Assembly (NCBI GenBank): GCA_022827835.1
Contig: JAJEIO010000049.1
Coordinates: 1 to 64,000 of the forward strand
DNA from: Candidatus Latescibacterota bacterium
GTDB lineage: Bacteria > Latescibacterota > UBA2968 > UBA8231
Direction of reading: 5' to 3'
DNA: 64,000 nt
Part shown: in pieces, positions 16,115 through 25,427 of the stretch
Layout of the letters: each line of letters opens with the position of its first letter
How positions within the stretch are numbered: position 1 is the stretch's first letter
Notes under the pieces: model-generated
Told to the model about the DNA's origin: nothing
The model's input: the letters and a program-made list of their open reading frames with translations, nothing else
Database searches by the model: none
Translations under genes and position numbers: made by a program

Positions 16115-16137
16115 GATTGCGCGAAGAGGAGAGCACA

Positions 16138-17190
16138 ATGCCTACTACCTACCGAGTTGGACTCATCGGCTGCGGACGCATGGGTGCCACCATCGACGAC
16201 GAAGTCAAAGGTGGCCCCAATGCCCAGCTCTTTCTGCCGTATTCGCACGCCGCGGCCATCGTCGCCTGCGAGCGGATGGAACTGGTCGCCGTCTGCGACC
16301 CGATCGCGGAGAAGGCCGAACGCATCCGCGACCGCTACAGTGCCCAACGAGCCTATGCCGACTACAGGGAAATGATCGAGCGCGAAAACCTCGACGTGGT
16401 CAGCATTGCCACCCGGCCGGGTCCGCACGCCGAACAGGTGATTTTCGCCGCCGAAGCTGGCGTCAAAGGTATCTACTGCGAGAAATCGCTGTGCAACGCC
16501 GTGTACGAGATGGACGCCATGCTGCAAGCCTGCATGCCGCGAGGCGTCAAATTCAACTACGGCACGCAGCGGCGTTATGCCGCGCTCTACCGCGATGCGC
16601 GCGCCATGATCGAGCGCGGCGACATCGGCGAAGTGCAAGCGGTCGTGGCAAACTGCGGGATCAGCGTGGCGCAATGGGGGCACACGCACGCGGCCGACAT
16701 GATGCTCTTTTTCGCGCTGGACTCGGAAGCGGAATTCGCCCAAGGGACGGTACAGGCAGAGGTCGCAGATTGGGAGGGCGACCGGCTGACCATAGATCCG
16801 AGGATCAGCAATGGATACGTGCAGTTCAAAAACGGGATTCACGCGTACTTAGTGGGTGCGCCCGGCTGGGAATTTGAAATCAGCGGCACCGAGGGCACGC
16901 TGCGCACCCTGAGCAATGGGATGGGCTATAGCCTGCGCAAGAAAGACGAGCACGGCGAGTTGCGCCCGGTAGCTGCGCCCGAAGCTGTCATTGAGAGCGG
17001 CACGCTGCGCGGGATGGAGGACATTGTCCGGGCCATCGACGAGGACGGCGATACGCAAGGCAATCTAACGCTCGCCTGCCGCAGCCAAGAGCTAATTTTC
17101 GCAATCGTCGAGTCGCATCGGCAGGGTGGGGCGCGGGTGGCCTTGCCGCTGGAGAACCGGGCCTTGTCGATTGCGCCAGATCACTACTAA
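16138..17190 (+). CDS. Gfo/Idh/MocA family oxidoreductase
   Basis: 350 residues from the ATG at 16138, which has GAGGAG seven bases upstream (the frame is open from a TTG at 16117). The N-terminal Rossmann motif is 'VGLIGCGRMGATID'. The 'EKSLCNAVYEMD' segment corresponds to the conserved EKP loop, with Ser instead of Pro. The C-terminal sheet domain contains 'AQWGHTHAADMMLFF' (with the GH of the family) and 'EFEISGTEGTL'. These enzymes oxidise or reduce sugars, inositols or similar alcohols with NAD(P). The stop overlaps the rlmH start by one base (TAATG). Confidence 0.85.
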   Translation: MPTTYRVGLIGCGRMGATIDDEVKGGPNAQLFLPYSHAAAIVACERMELVAVCDPIAEKAERIRDRYSAQRAYADYREMIERENLDVVSIATRPGPHAEQVIFAAEAGVKGIYCEKSLCNAVYEMDAMLQACMPRGVKFNYGTQRRYAALYRDARAMIERGDIGEVQAVVANCGISVAQWGHTHAADMMLFFALDSEAEFAQGTVQAEVADWEGDRLTIDPRISNGYVQFKNGIHAYLVGAPGWEFEISGTEGTLRTLSNGMGYSLRKKDEHGELRPVAAPEAVIESGTLRGMEDIVRAIDEDGDTQGNLTLACRSQELIFAIVESHRQGGARVALPLENRALSIAPDHY

Positions 17191-17618
17191 TGCCGATGCA
17201 GATCAGCATTATCTCCTACGAGAAACACCGCAACTCAGCGCTAGCAGCCGCCGAGCAGGAGTATATCAAGCGGCTCTCGCGGCAGGCGCGGGTCGCGCTC
17301 TGGTCAGGCAAGGCGCGGGGCGGCCTGCCGGACCGGCTGTTGAAAGGGACGTATGTAGTTGGGCTATACGTGGAAGGGGAACAGTTTACTTCTGAGCAGT
17401 TGGCGCAACGGCTCCAGCGGCTGATGAACCAAGGCCGCTCGCACCTAGTGCTGGTAATCGGAGAGGCTGAGGGAATGCCGACGGGAGTAGAATCTCAAAT
17501 ACAAGAGCAGTGGTCACTGTCGCCGCTGACTTTTTCCCACCAGCTAGCGCGTCTGCTGTTGTTGGAAGCCTTGTATCGGTCCTTTGATATTTTAAGCGGC
17601 GGGCGGTACCACAAATAG
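17190..17618 (+). CDS. rlmH: 23S rRNA (pseudouridine1915-N3)-methyltransferase RlmH
   Basis: 142 residues, a little shorter than typical (about 155). The SPOUT-fold signature is present, with 'LVLVIGEAEGMP', then 'WSLSPLTFSHQLARLLLLEA' and 'YRSFDILSGGRYHK' at the extreme C-terminus. RlmH methylates pseudouridine 1915 in helix 69 of 23S rRNA on assembled ribosomes. Its ATG overlaps the stop of the oxidoreductase gene, so the two are translationally coupled. Confidence 0.95.
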   Translation: MPMQISIISYEKHRNSALAAAEQEYIKRLSRQARVALWSGKARGGLPDRLLKGTYVVGLYVEGEQFTSEQLAQRLQRLMNQGRSHLVLVIGEAEGMPTGVESQIQEQWSLSPLTFSHQLARLLLLEALYRSFDILSGGRYHK

Positions 17619-17624
17619 CCGCGC

Positions 17625-18755
17625 TTAAAAATACGTCATCAGCTTGTCCCACAGCCCCATGCGGTCGATGCTCTTTTCAGCGTGGATGGGCACCACGGCC
17701 AGTAGGCTGTCGCCCAGCGAGACTCGCAGCTTGCCCATTTCAGTTCCGGCTGCGACCGGTGCTGGAAATTCCTCGGGCAACTCTAGGTGGTGGACGAGCT
17801 GTTTTTCCTGTTCGGGGGTAAGCACGGCGACTATGGTGTCTTGGGCCAAGACGCGCACTTCTGGCTCTATTCCCCAGTTGAGCGCGACCTTGCCCATCAG
17901 CTCGCCGGTTTCGACGATGGGCACGCGCGAGAAGTTTTCAAAGCCCCAAGTTAGCAGGCGGCGAGTCTCCCGGTTGCGGGCGCTCGCAGAGGAGGCTCCC
18001 AAAATTACGGAGATTAGGCGCATGTCGTGGCGCATGGCCGTGGAAACGAGGCAGGAGCCGGCGCGCCGCGTATAGCCAGTTTTTAGCCCGTCAAGCCCTC
18101 GGAACCGCCCCAGCAGCTTGTTGGTGGCGCGAAGCGTGAAGTTGCCGTTGCGGAAAGGCTTGCGGCGGGTAGATGACCATTCTAGGGTCTCCGGGTGGCC
18201 CAAGATGAGCTCGCGGGCGACTTTGGAGAGGTCGTAGGCCGTGCTTAGGTTGCCCTTGCCGCGTGGCGTGTTGTCGAGGCCGTGGACATTGACAACACGC
18301 GTGTCGTGCATCCCGAGGCTTCGGGCACGCTTGTTCATCAGCCTGACAAAGCCGAAGGTCGAGCCGCTGACGTGCTCGGCAATGGCAACGCAAGCATCGT
18401 TAGCCGAGGAAATGGCCGCAGCCTCCATCAGTTCTCGCAGTGTAAAGACCTCGCCTTGCTTCAAGAAAACCTGAGAGCCGCCGGTGCGCGCCGCACGACG
18501 GGAGACCCAGACCGAATCCTCTAATGAGATCTCGCCGGCTTTGACCATTTCCAAGACCACCAGTTTGAGCACCAGCTTTTGGGTGCTGGCTGGCGAGCGC
18601 TGTCTGTCTGGGTGATGGGCAAAAAGGACGGTTCCGCTTTCGGCTTCGAGCAAAAGGGCAGCGGCATACGGCGGCCTCTGGCCGGGGTCGAAGTCGGCAG
18701 CTTGCAACGGTACGCAGAATAAACATACAGCAACGCATAGCGAACGAATGTACAT
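17625..18755 (-). CDS. dacA: D-alanyl-D-alanine carboxypeptidase (PBP5/6, DacA-type)
   Basis: 376 residues with a signal peptide ('SLCVAVCLFCVPLQA' then AD). All three serine-peptidase motifs are present: SxxK in 'SPASTQKLVLKL', SxN in 'ISSANDACVAIAEH' and KTG in 'LDGLKTGYTRRAG'. A PBP5_C-like beta domain follows, and the protein ends in a short amphipathic segment ('DRMGLWDKLMTYF') of the kind that anchors these enzymes to the inner membrane. It trims the terminal D-Ala of peptidoglycan pentapeptides in the periplasm. Convergent with rlmH, 6 bases apart. Confidence 0.9.
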   Translation of the reverse strand: MYIRSLCVAVCLFCVPLQAADFDPGQRPPYAAALLLEAESGTVLFAHHPDRQRSPASTQKLVLKLVVLEMVKAGEISLEDSVWVSRRAARTGGSQVFLKQGEVFTLRELMEAAAISSANDACVAIAEHVSGSTFGFVRLMNKRARSLGMHDTRVVNVHGLDNTPRGKGNLSTAYDLSKVARELILGHPETLEWSSTRRKPFRNGNFTLRATNKLLGRFRGLDGLKTGYTRRAGSCLVSTAMRHDMRLISVILGASSASARNRETRRLLTWGFENFSRVPIVETGELMGKVALNWGIEPEVRVLAQDTIVAVLTPEQEKQLVHHLELPEEFPAPVAAGTEMGKLRVSLGDSLLAVVPIHAEKSIDRMGLWDKLMTYF

Positions 18756-18803
18756 TATTTTTCTCGCTCAAAAAGCCAATAGGGAGTATTGGGGATGGGT
18801 CTA

Positions 18804-18832
18804 AATGTAATAATTAAGGCACGTTAGGTCAA
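18804..18832 (-). promoter_or_regulatory. Probable promoter of dacA
   Basis: On the minus strand, TTGACC (18832-18827), a 17-base spacer and TACATT (18809-18804) lie about 50 bases upstream of the dacA start. Confidence 0.45.
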
Positions 18833-18949
18833 TCAAGATGTTGCTCCGCTCATTCGAACAAAGAGGGGGACGTTATTCCGTCCTTTTGGTCAATGGGTGT
18901 TTCCTTACGAGGACCAGCAGCGTAATTTTAGACTTAGAAAGGACGACCT

Positions 18950-19933
18950 ATGACTACGGCAACTATACCTCAACTCACGTATAGCGGCAAGCCGATCGCC
19001 ATGGATCAGGTGGGCGAACTCCGCCGCTCGGATGATATAATTAATGATCGAGACGCGCTCTGGGAGCGGATGGAAGAAGATGGATATTTGTTTTTGCCGG
19101 GGTATTTGGATCGGCGCGACGTGCTGGCAGCGCGGGCCGAATTGTGCGATCGCCTCTTCAAGGCCGGGGTACTAGACCCGACGCGACCGCCGATGGAAGG
19201 CGTAGTGGCCACCGGCAAGACGGTCAATCCGGCGGCCACAGGCCCTTTTATGCCAGTTTTAGCGCGCAACAACCCGCCGCTGGACAAGGTCCTCTACGAC
19301 GGCCCGATGATGGCCTTTTACGAATTCCTCTTGGGCGGCCCGGTTAGGCATTACGACTACACTTGGTTCCGCGCCAAGCAGCCGGGCACGCACACGGCGA
19401 CTACCCCGCATTGCGACATCGTCTATATGGGCCGAGGCACCAAGGCGCTCTACACGTCGTGGACGCCCTTCAGCGACGTGCCCTACGAGATGGGGGGGCT
19501 AATGGTGTTAGAGGGGTCGCACAAGAACGAAGCCCTGAAACAAGGCTACGGCCAGACCGATGTGGATGCGTTTTGCGAAAACGATGGCCCCACCGCGCGC
19601 CAAATCGTCACGGCTGCTCAGCAGCAGGACCGCGAACTGACCCAAGAAGAACGCGCGCAAGTCCGCTGGAACTCGTCCGGGGCCTACTCGCACGACGCGA
19701 TTGCCGTGCGCGAAAAGCTACAGGGCCGCTGGCTGACGGCCGAATACCAGATGGGGGATTTGCTGGTCTTCTGCATGTATCTGTTGCACGCCAGCTCAGA
19801 CAACCAAACGGACCGCATTCGCCTGTCTTCCGATACGCGCTACCAGCGGTCCCACGAGCCAATAGACGACCGCTGGATCGGCGACGACCCGCCCGCGCAC
19901 GGCATCCGCGCCAAGCGGGGCATGGTATGCTAA
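18950..19933 (+). CDS. Phytanoyl-CoA dioxygenase (PhyH) family protein
   Basis: 327 residues; the ATG follows AAAGGA at good spacing. Unlike the protein at 278, the Fe(II)/2-oxoglutarate residues are all readable: HxD in 'TTPHCDIVYMG', the family's 'GGLMVLEGSHKNEA', the distal His in 'MYLLHASSDNQ' and the 2-oxoglutarate-binding Arg in 'RIRLSSDTRYQ'. It is likely an oxygenase of a small organic compound; the substrate is unknown. The stop abuts the stop of the convergent yqgE gene with no gap. Confidence 0.85.
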   Translation: MTTATIPQLTYSGKPIAMDQVGELRRSDDIINDRDALWERMEEDGYLFLPGYLDRRDVLAARAELCDRLFKAGVLDPTRPPMEGVVATGKTVNPAATGPFMPVLARNNPPLDKVLYDGPMMAFYEFLLGGPVRHYDYTWFRAKQPGTHTATTPHCDIVYMGRGTKALYTSWTPFSDVPYEMGGLMVLEGSHKNEALKQGYGQTDVDAFCENDGPTARQIVTAAQQQDRELTQEERAQVRWNSSGAYSHDAIAVREKLQGRWLTAEYQMGDLLVFCMYLLHASSDNQTDRIRLSSDTRYQRSHEPIDDRWIGDDPPAHGIRAKRGMVC

Positions 19934-20524
19934 TTAGTTGACGGACGGGTCTTTGGGGAACACGGAGATGGGGCGATATTTGCCCCCCAAGGAATACATC
20001 ACGGTTTGCCACATGGTCTCAGGCGTGGACGCAAGGACTACCTCGGGTTGGCCTGGGGCCAAAAACCAAGTACCGGCACTAATCTCGGATTCTAGTTGGC
20101 CCGGCTCCCAGCCGGCATAGCCCAAGTAGAACCGCAGCCGCGGCGCGTCGGGTCGGAGGATATCGGCCTCAGCGTACTTGGTATCGAGGTTGCCACCCAA
20201 ATAGAGGCCGTCGAGGATTTTCGTCCCCCCTTCGACTAAGCCATCGAGTCGGTGCAAAAAGAAAAGATAGCGCTGATGCACTGGCCCCCCCTGATAGAAT
20301 ATCCGCCCCAACTCTGCACACGCATCTTCGCCGCCTGTGAGTTGTTGCAGGGAATCAGTCGCATAGCGCCGGATCCGCTTGCCGAGGGGCTGGTTGATCA
20401 CCAAGCCCATCGTGATGTCTGTTTCGCTATAGTGGGTAATGAGCACGACCGTGCGGTCGAAGGCGAGTGATTCGAGCGCGGGCGTGGCAACCAACAGGGT
20501 GCCGATTTGGAGCGGTGCAGGCAT
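19934..20524 (-). CDS. YqgE/AlgH family protein (UPF0301)
   Basis: 196 residues from the Met at 20524 ('MPAPLQIGTLLVATP'), which matches the family's usual start; the open frame extends 24 codons further. Signature parts are 'FDRTVVLITHY', 'GLVINQPLGK', 'FYQGGPVHQRYLFFLH' and 'RFYLGYAGWEPGQLESE'. The fold is known; the molecular role is not (AlgH was proposed to regulate alginate genes). It is the last gene in the minus-strand run DUF2723 - GT2 - NamZ-like - YqgE. Confidence 0.9.
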   Translation of the reverse strand: MPAPLQIGTLLVATPALESLAFDRTVVLITHYSETDITMGLVINQPLGKRIRRYATDSLQQLTGGEDACAELGRIFYQGGPVHQRYLFFLHRLDGLVEGGTKILDGLYLGGNLDTKYAEADILRPDAPRLRFYLGYAGWEPGQLESEISAGTWFLAPGQPEVVLASTPETMWQTVMYSLGGKYRPISVFPKDPSVN

Positions 20525-20592
20525 GACAGGTAGCAGGTGTAACGAGTGCTGATGTGAACGATAACAAAGATCGCGCGGCGAGACAACCGCGT

Positions 20593-21750
20593 TCAAGAAT
20601 ACATCAAGTAGCGGCGGCGAATAGCGTCAAAGTCTCGGCATGCCTCGTCCCAAGCGGCCTGCAACTCGGAAACTTCTGCGCCCGCGTCGAGTGCGCGGCG
20701 GATCTGGTCGGTGCCGGCGAGGCGGTCGAAGTTGTGGATGCCACCGGCGGGTACGCGCCAGGCGAATTCGCTCGGGTAGAGCCGACGCACGGCCGCGAGC
20801 GCCTCAAAGCCAACGCCGACAGGCTCGAAGGCTAAGCGATCGAGGACGTGGACTTGAACCCCCTCGCACGTCTCGCCCGCGTACTTGCTGGCCGTCGGCT
20901 GAAAAAACACCGGGCGGAAGCCCACCCCGGGCAGCGCGCGGCTATTGAGCGCATCGGCTAGGCGCGCCCCGTCGATAAACGGCGCGCCAAACTGCTCAAA
21001 AGGCTTGGCCGTCCCCCGTCCCTCAGACACATTGGTCCCCTCAAAGAAGCAGGTTCCCGGATAGATCACTGCCGTCTCTGGGCTGGGCATGTTGGGCGAC
21101 GGCGGCACCCACGGCAGGCCGGTGTCCTCCCAGTAAAAGGAGCGTTGCCAGCCCTCCATGGCGACGACGTGCAGGTCCGCGCCGATTCCGTACTCTTCAT
21201 TGAAGAGCCGGGCGAGTTCGCCGATGGTCAGGCCGTAGCGCACTGGAATGGGATATTGTCCGACGAAAGAGGCAAACGCTGGGTCGAGACAATTCCCAGC
21301 AATGGCTTGGCCGCCAATGGGGTTGGGACGGTCGAGGACGAGAAAGGGTATGCCCGCTTGGGCGCAGGCGGCCATGCTCAGGCTCATGGTGTAGAGATAG
21401 GTGTAAAAGCGCGCGCCGACGTCTTGGATGTCAAAGAGCATCAACTCGACGTCGGCGAGCATGGCGGCGTCCGGTGCGCGCACTTGGCCGTAAAGACTGT
21501 AGGTTGGCACGCGGGTGCGCTCATCGGTGGAATGGGCGATGTGTTCGCCGTCCTGCGCGGTGCCGCGGATTCCGTGCTCCGGCCCGTACAAGGCGACGAG
21601 CGTACAGAGGTCGGATTGGTGTAGCCGGTCGGCGGTGGATTGCAGACGCGCATCGACGCCCGAGTGATTGGTAATCAGGCCGACGCGCCGATCGCGGATC
21701 AGGTCGGCTTGTACAAGCAGGCGTTCGCAGCCGAGGACGACGCGGCTCAT
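20593..21750 (-). CDS. NamZ/DUF1343 exo-beta-N-acetylmuramidase-like protein
   Basis: 385 residues from the ATG at 21750, which overlaps the glycosyltransferase stop (ATGA); the open frame extends far upstream but in the wrong frame for that gene. DUF1343 hallmarks are 'RVGLITNHSGVD', 'ALYGPEHGIRG', 'DIQDVGARFYTYLYTM', 'VLDRPNPIGG', 'SPNMPSPETAVIYPGTCFFE' and 'SEGRGTAKPFEQFGAP'. Characterised members (NamZ) release MurNAc from the non-reducing ends of peptidoglycan fragments during cell-wall recycling. No signal peptide is visible from this start, so a cytoplasmic location is more likely than export. Confidence 0.9.
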   Translation of the reverse strand: MSRVVLGCERLLVQADLIRDRRVGLITNHSGVDARLQSTADRLHQSDLCTLVALYGPEHGIRGTAQDGEHIAHSTDERTRVPTYSLYGQVRAPDAAMLADVELMLFDIQDVGARFYTYLYTMSLSMAACAQAGIPFLVLDRPNPIGGQAIAGNCLDPAFASFVGQYPIPVRYGLTIGELARLFNEEYGIGADLHVVAMEGWQRSFYWEDTGLPWVPPSPNMPSPETAVIYPGTCFFEGTNVSEGRGTAKPFEQFGAPFIDGARLADALNSRALPGVGFRPVFFQPTASKYAGETCEGVQVHVLDRLAFEPVGVGFEALAAVRRLYPSEFAWRVPAGGIHNFDRLAGTDQIRRALDAGAEVSELQAAWDEACRDFDAIRRRYLMYS

Positions 21751-22775
21751 GGCTCGGGCAAAAGCGCGGAGGCGCGCTGGACGCGGCGGGCAAAGTACTG
21801 GTAGAGGATGCTGCCCGCATAGACGCCGTCGCGTGCAACTGCTGCGCTGCGGATGGCTTGGCTTTGGCGGCGGCGGCGATAGATGTTGCGCGGATGCACA
21901 AGGCACCAAAACAAGGCCGCACAAGGGGCCAAGGCACTGGACCACTGGCCTCGGCGAAGGTAGTAGAACACGGCCAGCACTTCCAGCCATAGGCGCAAGG
22001 GCAGCAGCCACAGCAGACGGCGCAACCCCTCGTTTTTGCACAGCGTGACGAGGCTGTTGCGGTGGTTGAAATACGTCTTGCGGAAGGTGGCCGGAGGCTG
22101 GGAAAAGCCCGAGTGGTGAAAGACCACAGATTGCGGCACGGCGCGGATTTGGTAGCCAGCGAGCTGGAGACGCCAACACAAGTCGATTTCTTCAAAGTGC
22201 ATGAAGTAATCGGGGTCGAAAAACCCGACTTGGCGAGCTGCGGCAACGCGGAGGAAAAGGGCTGCGCCGCAGGCCCAAAAGAGCGGGACGGACGCATCGT
22301 ATTGGCCCTCGTCGCGCTCGCAGCGGTCGAAGAGCCGCCCCCGACAAAAGGCGTAGCCCAAGGCGTCGATATAGCCGCCAGCTCCGCCTCCGTAATCGAA
22401 GCGGTCGGGCGCGCTGGCCGAGCGCAGCTTGGGCTGGCAGGCGGCGATTCGAGGATCGCTGTCGGCCATGGCGACGAGGGGAGCAAGCCAATTCGGCTCG
22501 ACGCGGGTGTCGTCGTTGAGCAGCACGGCGTAGCGAGTGTGGGCGGCTGCCAAGCCGCGATTGCAGGCCGCGGCAAACCCTAAGTTGCGCTCGTTGGGCA
22601 AGACCTCTAGCGCGGGAAAGGCGGCTTTGGCCCGCTGCAAGCTAGGCGCGTTGCCGCCGTCGTCAACGACGAGCACACAGACGGGGTAATTGCTGTGTGC
22701 ATAGACTGAGGCCACGCAGTCGTAGAGCACGTCTGCGCGGTAGTGCGGGATGACGACGGTGACGGCCTCGGTCAT
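21747..22775 (-). CDS. Family 2 glycosyltransferase
   Basis: 342 residues. GT-A features are 'VTVVIPHYRADVLYDCVASV' at the N-terminus, 'VLVVDDGGNAP', 'NLGFAAACNRGLA' and the DxD-like 'VLLNDDTRVEPNW'; the acceptor region has 'MHFEEIDLCWRLQLAGYQ' (the ED of the ED/W motif). A hydrophobic stretch near 'LLWLLPLRLWLEVLAVFYYL' suggests membrane association. The start overlaps the DUF2723 stop by 4 bases and the stop overlaps the NamZ-like start by 4 bases, a tight operon. Probably transfers a sugar to a lipid or surface glycan. Confidence 0.9.
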   Translation of the reverse strand: MTEAVTVVIPHYRADVLYDCVASVYAHSNYPVCVLVVDDGGNAPSLQRAKAAFPALEVLPNERNLGFAAACNRGLAAAHTRYAVLLNDDTRVEPNWLAPLVAMADSDPRIAACQPKLRSASAPDRFDYGGGAGGYIDALGYAFCRGRLFDRCERDEGQYDASVPLFWACGAALFLRVAAARQVGFFDPDYFMHFEEIDLCWRLQLAGYQIRAVPQSVVFHHSGFSQPPATFRKTYFNHRNSLVTLCKNEGLRRLLWLLPLRLWLEVLAVFYYLRRGQWSSALAPCAALFWCLVHPRNIYRRRRQSQAIRSAAVARDGVYAGSILYQYFARRVQRASALLPEP

Positions 22776-25348
22776 GGAGTGGTGGATTGGCGGAGGATGC
22801 CCTCGGCCTCGACCAACTCCGGCCGCTCGCCGTACTGCTCTTTGTATTGCTGGAGGACGGCCAGGGCCCCGGCAACATCGCCCTTGGCTTGGAGGGTGGC
22901 CGCTAATTCGTAGTAGCCCTCCCAGCGTTTTGGCGCGAGGGCGATGGCTTGATGATAGAGGCCCACGGCGCGATCATAGGCCGAGTAGGGTTCTTGGATC
23001 AGCACGCCGGTCAGCGCAATGATATTGTCGTAGGTGGCGGCTGGCTCAACGCCCACGCGCTCGATGAGGAACAGCACGGCGTCGTGAATGTGATCGCTTG
23101 CGATGTCGTGCTGGCCGAGGGTGCTGAAGTAATCGGCCGCCGCATAGTGGTTTTCCCAGCTTATGTAGATATTGTCCCGCGCCCACTGCATGAGTTGCGG
23201 CACTTCATCTTTGCGCCCCTGCTCCTCGTAACTGCGGGACAATTGCATGACACAAGCCCAGTAGTTGCCCAAGAGGCGCTCGGAGTTTTCGTCCTTGTAC
23301 AAGGATGGGTCGTTGAGGCCGCGGAAGCGGTATTTTTTGAGCAGATTGCGCTCTAGGGCCGCGTCATCGACGCCGTCTGTAGGCTCGGGTGAGACTTTTA
23401 CGCTCATGCCGACCATCGTCAGATAGGGGTCGAGATTGAGCAGATTGCTAGTGGGAACAGTGATGGCAAAGTGGATGGGTTTTTTCCACTCGTTCCAAGC
23501 CAGAATTTTGATGACCATGACGTCTTGGACGCGGAGGATTGGGTACTCAGGAGGCGCGCTCACTTCCACGTCGATTCCCAGTTTCTTTAGCTCCGGCGGC
23601 ACCTTGGGTTCGGGCCAGTACCGCTTGTAGAAATCGACCATCTGCGTGTCGGTGAGCACTGAGTCGATGAAGTCGTCGGTGTAGCGAATGTCGATGCGCG
23701 GCTCGCGGTCGCGCAGTTGCTTGATGTACCAGTTGGTGTTCAACAGGCTCAAGTTGACCACCCGCACATCGCGCCGCAATCCTTCTACTTCTTGCAAGAA
23801 CCACAGCGGGAAGGTGTCGTTGTCCCCGTTGGTGAACAGGACGGAGCCTTCCTCGCAACTCGTCAGCATGTTGTACGCGTAATCATAGGCGATATAGTCG
23901 CCCGTGCGGTCTTGCACGTGATAGAGCCGCGCGGCCACCCCGGCTGGTAGCAGCAACCCCGCCGCGGCCACGGCTAGCACGACCGCTCGATTTTTTCCCC
24001 ACTGCTGCCGCACTGCCTCGACTATGCCCAGCCAGCCCAACCCGATCCACAGCGCGAATGCCAAGTACATCCCGCCGAACACGTAGTGTCGCTCGCGCGG
24101 CTGCGGGTCGGGCATGTTCAAGTACAGCGACAGCCCAAACCCCATCACCAAGAACAGCAGCAACACGCCCCCGAACCGCCGCCAGTCCCGCCGCCCGTGC
24201 CACCACAGCCCCCACAGCCCCAGCCCGTACGGCACCAGCGAAATGGACACTGGATCCGGTATATTTATGGTGGCCTTGCGGAACACCTCGACCCGCTCCA
24301 ACAGCGGAAAGGGAAACTGCTGAAAGAAGTACTTCATCTGCTGGTCCCAGAACTGATAGGTGCGGCTCGCCCGCGCCGTCAGCATGGTAGTAAGCATGCT
24401 CTCAGTGCCGTATTGCTCGCGGTTGAGGAACTTGAGGAACGCCACCCAAGTCTCTGGATCGTTCTCGTCGATAGCCGGATTCAGGCCAGAGCGAATGTAC
24501 AGTGCGCCATACGTGGAATAGCCCAGTGCGAACAGCACGAGGACGCCTAGCAGGAGTACAAACAGCCGCCGATCTTGGCCGTACAGGTACGCCAGTAGCC
24601 CAGCCAGCCCCAGCACCATCACCCCATTCGAGCCAGCCCCCGGACCCAATGCTACCAGCCCCAACCCGCTGACCACGCCCCAGCCGACCAGCAGCACGAT
24701 CAGCCGCCGCAGCTCGCGGTCGGCAAACCACGCCAGCAGCATGAGCGATGGAATCGTCAACAAGCACAACAGATGCACGCCGCCGCCGAGGCCGAACAAA
24801 TACGCCAGCGCCAACAGCCAGCGGTCGTTGGCCGCGCCAGCGCCGCTGCCTTCCCAATAGAAAATCAACCACAGCCCCAAACAAGTGAACAAGATGGAGT
24901 AGCCGTACACCTCGGCTTCGGAGGCATTGTACCACTGGGTGTAGGAGAACGCCAACGTCAGCGCGGCCACAGCCCCACCGGCGAGGACGCCGAGGTCGCG
25001 GGCGTCGCCCAGCGGTTGCAGGGGCTGGCCGCCCAAGGCCCGCCGCCCGAGTGCGACGGTCGATAGATAGACGCACCAAATCGCCAGCGCGGAGGTCAGC
25101 GCGGACATGAAGTTGACGCGGATGGCGACTTCGCCGAAGGGGAACAGGGTGAAGACCCGCCCTAGCAGCACGTACAAAGGAGCGCCCGGAGGATGGGGTA
25201 CGCCGAGGATATAGGACGTGGCAATGAATTCGCCGCAGTCCCAAAAGGACGTGGTCGGCGCGAGGGTCTTTACGTACATCCCCAACGTCAGCACGAAAAT
25301 CCCCACTCCGAAAACCCGGTGAATTACAACGGAATTAGGCATTGGCAA
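22772..25348 (-). CDS. DUF2723 integral membrane protein (TMEM260/O-mannosyltransferase-like)
   Basis: 858 residues. The N-terminus has the diagnostic 'LAPTTSFWDCGEFIATSY' and 'GVPHPPGAPLYVLLGR' (family Asp-Cys-Gly-Glu and PHPPG motifs of GT-C-type enzymes). About ten or more hydrophobic helices follow. A luminal/periplasmic segment begins near 'GSVLFTNGDNDTFPLWFLQE', and the C-terminus has TPR-like helices ('YYELAATLQAKGDVAGALAV'). Relatives are lipid-linked glycosyltransferases acting outside the cytoplasmic membrane. First gene of the operon with the GT2 and NamZ-like genes; an inverted repeat lies upstream at 25379. Confidence 0.85.
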   Translation of the reverse strand: MPMPNSVVIHRVFGVGIFVLTLGMYVKTLAPTTSFWDCGEFIATSYILGVPHPPGAPLYVLLGRVFTLFPFGEVAIRVNFMSALTSALAIWCVYLSTVALGRRALGGQPLQPLGDARDLGVLAGGAVAALTLAFSYTQWYNASEAEVYGYSILFTCLGLWLIFYWEGSGAGAANDRWLLALAYLFGLGGGVHLLCLLTIPSLMLLAWFADRELRRLIVLLVGWGVVSGLGLVALGPGAGSNGVMVLGLAGLLAYLYGQDRRLFVLLLGVLVLFALGYSTYGALYIRSGLNPAIDENDPETWVAFLKFLNREQYGTESMLTTMLTARASRTYQFWDQQMKYFFQQFPFPLLERVEVFRKATINIPDPVSISLVPYGLGLWGLWWHGRRDWRRFGGVLLLFLVMGFGLSLYLNMPDPQPRERHYVFGGMYLAFALWIGLGWLGIVEAVRQQWGKNRAVVLAVAAAGLLLPAGVAARLYHVQDRTGDYIAYDYAYNMLTSCEEGSVLFTNGDNDTFPLWFLQEVEGLRRDVRVVNLSLLNTNWYIKQLRDREPRIDIRYTDDFIDSVLTDTQMVDFYKRYWPEPKVPPELKKLGIDVEVSAPPEYPILRVQDVMVIKILAWNEWKKPIHFAITVPTSNLLNLDPYLTMVGMSVKVSPEPTDGVDDAALERNLLKKYRFRGLNDPSLYKDENSERLLGNYWACVMQLSRSYEEQGRKDEVPQLMQWARDNIYISWENHYAAADYFSTLGQHDIASDHIHDAVLFLIERVGVEPAATYDNIIALTGVLIQEPYSAYDRAVGLYHQAIALAPKRWEGYYELAATLQAKGDVAGALAVLQQYKEQYGERPELVEAEGILRQSTTP

Positions 25349-25378
25349 TGGTCTTAGGTGAATGCGCGGATAGACGAT

Positions 25379-25407
25379 CTATCTTAAATATAAGAAATAT
25401 AAGATAG
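25379..25407. promoter_or_regulatory. Inverted repeat upstream of the DUF2723 operon
   Basis: CTATCTTA and TAAGATAG form a perfect 8-bp inverted repeat around a 13-base A+T-only-plus-G core that holds the direct repeat ATATAAGA. It lies 31 bases upstream of the 25348 start in an otherwise G+C-rich context, and fits an operator or promoter element. Confidence 0.4.
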
Positions 25408-25427
25408 GTAAAAGGACGCCGACTGTC

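Noticed and set aside
16111..16842. Long minus-strand open frame opposite the oxidoreductase gene
   Set aside because: Shadow of a gene with clear Gfo/Idh motifs and a ribosome binding site.
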